Shown here: positions 62,081 to 64,000 of the stretch, piece by piece
How positions within the stretch are numbered: position 1 is the first letter of the stretch
Layout: the number at the start of each line of letters is the position of its first letter
From: DATJGF01 sp035495315
GTDB taxonomy: Bacteria; Verrucomicrobiota; Verrucomicrobiia; Limisphaerales; UBA8199
Direction: 5' to 3'
Assembly: GCA_035495315.1 (NCBI GenBank)
Contig: DATJGF010000061.1
Span: 62,001 to 126,000 of the forward strand
Length of the DNA: 64,000 nucleotides
Position numbers and translations under genes: made by a program
The notes under the pieces: model-generated
The model's input: the letters and a program-made list of their open reading frames with translations, nothing else
The model's database searches: none
Told to the model about the DNA's origin: nothing

Positions 62081-62980
62081 ATGGACAGGGTCTTGTTGCA
62101 GGTAAAGAAAAAAAGGGATCGGCGAAGATTAGAGGACTGGCTAGCCAAGGCTTATCAAATAGTTTTTCCCGATCAGGAGAATCCCCTGAAGGGTGAATTC
62201 GATGTAGTTATCATCGACGGCCCCTCGCTCAAAAACTTGCGTGCCAGAGTTCGGGAACGACGCGAAGCCGAACAACCGGTTTTGCTGCCGTTCCTTTTAC
62301 TGACGGTGAGGCGGCGCGGGAGCATGCCTTCACGTCATTTGGGCCCGGTGGTTGATGACGTTATTGTGCGTCCATTAAATGAGCAGGAATTGCTGGCGCG
62401 GGTCGCCAACCTCTTGCGGATGAGACGCTGGTCGCTTGAGCTCAAAAAGGAACACGACCGGGTGATGAAACTCGCCGTAACGGATGACGTCTCGGGATTC
62501 AATAATACCCGTTATCTTCATAGGTATCTGGATCGTCTGCTGGACGGGGCCGGCAAGCCGGGAAAGGTTTGCCTGGTCTTTTTTGACATCGACAATTTCA
62601 AGCACGTGGTGGATACCCACGGGCACCTGCTGGGCAGCAAGGCCCTTCGTGAAGTCGCACAAACGGTTGCCCGTGTCCTTCAGGAAGACGATCGCCTGGT
62701 TCGGTACGGCGGTGATGAATTCATCGCGATTCTTCCGCGGCAGAGCAAAGAGGAAGCTTTGCTGAAAGTGTCACGAATGAAACAGGCGATCACTTCGACC
62801 CGGTTCCTCCAAAAAGAAGGCGTCAACGCGCATCTGACAGCGTCTTTTGGTTTGGCTTCCTTTCCTGACGATGCGCGGGACAAACGCGAGTTGCTCGCCG
62901 AAGCCGACCGCTGTTTGTTCCAGAGCAAGACCTCCGGCAAAAACCGGATCACCTTTGCTGAACTCCAAAAAGCCGCCTAG
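62081..62980 (+). CDS. GGDEF diguanylate cyclase with degenerate receiver domain
   Basis: A 299-residue protein. Residues 1-115 resemble a REC fold (FDVVIIDG, then DDVIVRPLNEQEL) but lack the N-terminal acidic pair, and the usual Lys before Pro is Arg, so it is probably not phosphorylated. Residues 135-295 form a GGDEF domain with the intact active motif RYGGDEFIAIL and FFDIDNFK, so it should make cyclic di-GMP from two GTP. The product-inhibition (I) site RxxD, normally five residues before GGDEF, reads QEDD here (first Arg missing), so feedback control is doubtful. It stands alone, 141 bases after the amidase gene, converging with the nucleotidyltransferase. Confidence 0.9.
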   Translation: MDRVLLQVKKKRDRRRLEDWLAKAYQIVFPDQENPLKGEFDVVIIDGPSLKNLRARVRERREAEQPVLLPFLLLTVRRRGSMPSRHLGPVVDDVIVRPLNEQELLARVANLLRMRRWSLELKKEHDRVMKLAVTDDVSGFNNTRYLHRYLDRLLDGAGKPGKVCLVFFDIDNFKHVVDTHGHLLGSKALREVAQTVARVLQEDDRLVRYGGDEFIAILPRQSKEEALLKVSRMKQAITSTRFLQKEGVNAHLTASFGLASFPDDARDKRELLAEADRCLFQSKTSGKNRITFAELQKAA

Positions 62981-63019
62981 CCGATTTCACGCGTCATGCT
63001 CTACGGTTACGAATACGCA

Positions 63020-63601
63020 TCACGTCTCAGCTTCCGCCTTCAACCCATCCCAAGTATCCCAATACAACTGCTGAACTGGCGGGGCTACGGCCAAATTGCG
63101 TGGCAACTTGCGGCGAAGAATCAATTCAACCACGTCGGTGCGGTCTTTAAGACGGCGTAGCTTTGCGCCGGACCAACTGTCGAGCTTCAGCGAAACAAGC
63201 TGCTCCAACGTGACTAATTGAAGATTCTCACTCGGTTTACCGGGTTGAGGGAACGGCACCCTGTTCCCCTCCCTTAGCACGTAGCCGGCGGGTAAAAAAT
63301 CGACGATGACCCCGTTGCGCCGATCCTCCACCGCATCCTCGCGTCCGCCGACGCGAACAAAGGGCCCACTCAAGTCCGCGGTTAGAAAATCGACTGCCTC
63401 CAGGACATCGGGCACGACAATATCGACATCGATTGTGACTCGGGGGTATCCGTGCTCTTGAACCGCGATCCCGCCGACGATCAGGTGTGGGATTTCGAAG
63501 TGCGCGAGCCTGGCCACCGCATCCCGAGCAGTTTGGACGACCCCGGATGTGCCGGTGTTTTCCCGCAAGACATAGGCGTCGTGATTTGTCACCGTCATCA
63601 A
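63020..63601 (-). CDS. Nucleotidyltransferase-fold protein
   Basis: A 193-residue protein of the polymerase-beta-like nucleotidyltransferase superfamily. The signature is in residues 40-70: IVGGIAVQEHGYPRVTIDVDIVV, written in part as GGIAV then the TIDVDI acidic pair. This suits AbiEii/MNT-type antitoxin-toxin enzymes or DUF6036-like proteins. No partner antitoxin gene (such as AbiEi) is next to it, and I cannot assign a role. It has no signal peptide. It converges with the GGDEF gene, 39 bases apart, and is read in the same direction as the trans-sulfuration enzyme gene 82 bases upstream. Confidence 0.7.
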   Translation of the reverse strand: MMTVTNHDAYVLRENTGTSGVVQTARDAVARLAHFEIPHLIVGGIAVQEHGYPRVTIDVDIVVPDVLEAVDFLTADLSGPFVRVGGREDAVEDRRNGVIVDFLPAGYVLREGNRVPFPQPGKPSENLQLVTLEQLVSLKLDSWSGAKLRRLKDRTDVVELILRRKLPRNLAVAPPVQQLYWDTWDGLKAEAET

Positions 63602-63683
63602 TATCTCATTTTGCTTGTCTTTCGCAACCGCAACTTAGCTACTCGGCCTACCTCCCTGTCTTCCCGTTCTAACGTTATTAACC

Positions 63684-64000
63684 TCACCCAACGCCCAACG
63701 CCTGCTCAAAATCCTCCACAATATCGTCAGCGTCCTCTACCCCAACCGATACACGCACCAATCCCTCGCTGATTCCGGCCTTCTCCCGCTCTTCACGCGA
63801 CATTGTCCGATGCGACGTTTGGCTCGGCACACACACCAATGTCTCAACGCCACCCAGGCTTAACGCCGGCGTGGCCAGTTGGAACCGCTCGAGCATCTGG
63901 TTGACCTGCCCTGAGTGGCGCAGTTCAAAAGAAAGCATGCCGCCAAATCCGCGCATTTGCCGTTTCGCGACCGCGTAATCGGGATGTTCAGGCAATCCGG
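63684..64000 (-). CDS. Trans-sulfuration PLP enzyme (cystathionine gamma-synthase-like), C-terminal part
   Basis: Only the last about 105 residues are in the window; the gene runs off the right edge. The text YAVAKRQMRGFGGMLSFEL, then SLGGVETLVCVPSQTSH and ISEGLVRVSVGVEDADDIV, is the C-terminal domain of the MetB/MetC/methionine gamma-lyase family. The Arg in LVRVSVG is the substrate carboxylate binder. Cystathionine gamma-synthase, gamma-lyase and O-acetylhomoserine sulfhydrylase cannot be told apart from this part. The PLP lysine would lie outside. Confidence 0.9.
   Translation of the reverse strand, partial: GLPEHPDYAVAKRQMRGFGGMLSFELRHSGQVNQMLERFQLATPALSLGGVETLVCVPSQTSHRTMSREEREKAGISEGLVRVSVGVEDADDIVEDFEQALGVG

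Noticed and set aside
1..64000. CRISPR arrays, tRNA or rRNA genes, insertion sequences
   Set aside because: I looked for direct repeats with unique spacers, cloverleaf-like stretches and transposase motifs in the gaps and found none; a dedicated scan (tRNAscan-SE, ISfinder) would settle it.

Overview
The window reads as a stretch of a Verrucomicrobiota chromosome, most likely the Pedosphaera/Limisphaerales side of the phylum. That placement is inference. It rests on a pilus/secretion gene cluster whose members look like the Akkermansia Amuc_1098-1101 proteins, on very large secreted proteins built from delta-60, Calx-beta, DUF11 and P-type beta domains, on a pseudopilin of the H-X9-DG type common in the PVC group, and on a Reg_prop/Y_Y_Y sensor kinase. 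I see no rRNA, tRNA, CRISPR array, insertion sequence or phage gene.

Layout. 1-5.3 kb holds housekeeping genes: a Bax-inhibitor-1 membrane protein, an A-type Fe-S carrier with the co-chaperone HscB, the glycogen branching enzyme GlgB, and dephospho-CoA kinase CoaE. 5.3-36 kb is one unbroken minus-strand run of genes. Reading in transcription order it starts with a PilM-PilN fusion, an Amuc_1100-like PilO-type protein, an Amuc_1099-like PilP-type protein and a secretin, then continues into five secreted proteins of 632, 772, 993, 3263 and 2265 residues, and ends in coaE through a 4-base TTGA overlap. The gene order matches a pilMNOPQ alignment complex with M and N fused. Four of the five secreted proteins, and a sixth at 49.6 kb, carry a similar C-terminal beta module ending in an aromatic-aromatic-Arg motif, which may be a sorting or anchoring signal.

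36-45 kb: a 1-kb gene-poor gap, then radC, hflX, a LysM protein with a secreted OB-fold partner, ribonuclease Y, 5-formyltetrahydrofolate cyclo-ligase and rarA. 45-51.5 kb: a REC-only regulator diverges from a hybrid-type sensor kinase and its LuxR-type regulator (ATGA overlap), followed by a secreted beta protein with a strong terminator. 51.6-64 kb: an aspartate aminotransferase, an H-X9-DG pseudopilin, mnmA, ruvB, a TatD hydrolase, tcdA, a Tat-exported DegT-type aminotransferase, an EamA transporter, a peptidoglycan amidase, a GGDEF protein, a lone nucleotidyltransferase, and the C-terminus of a trans-sulfuration enzyme cut by the right edge.

Intergenic DNA is rich in short repeats: a 29-nt CGCAGAG element (three copies, two of them facing), a GTCCAAA heptamer array (four sites, one of them inside rarA, where it codes for a protein tail), a 9-nt TATA-type array between mnmA and ruvB, and a GCGTGAT heptamer. 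These, the PilMNOPQ-like operon with its long tail of secreted proteins, and two apparent loss-of-catalytic-residue proteases are the points most worth following up.
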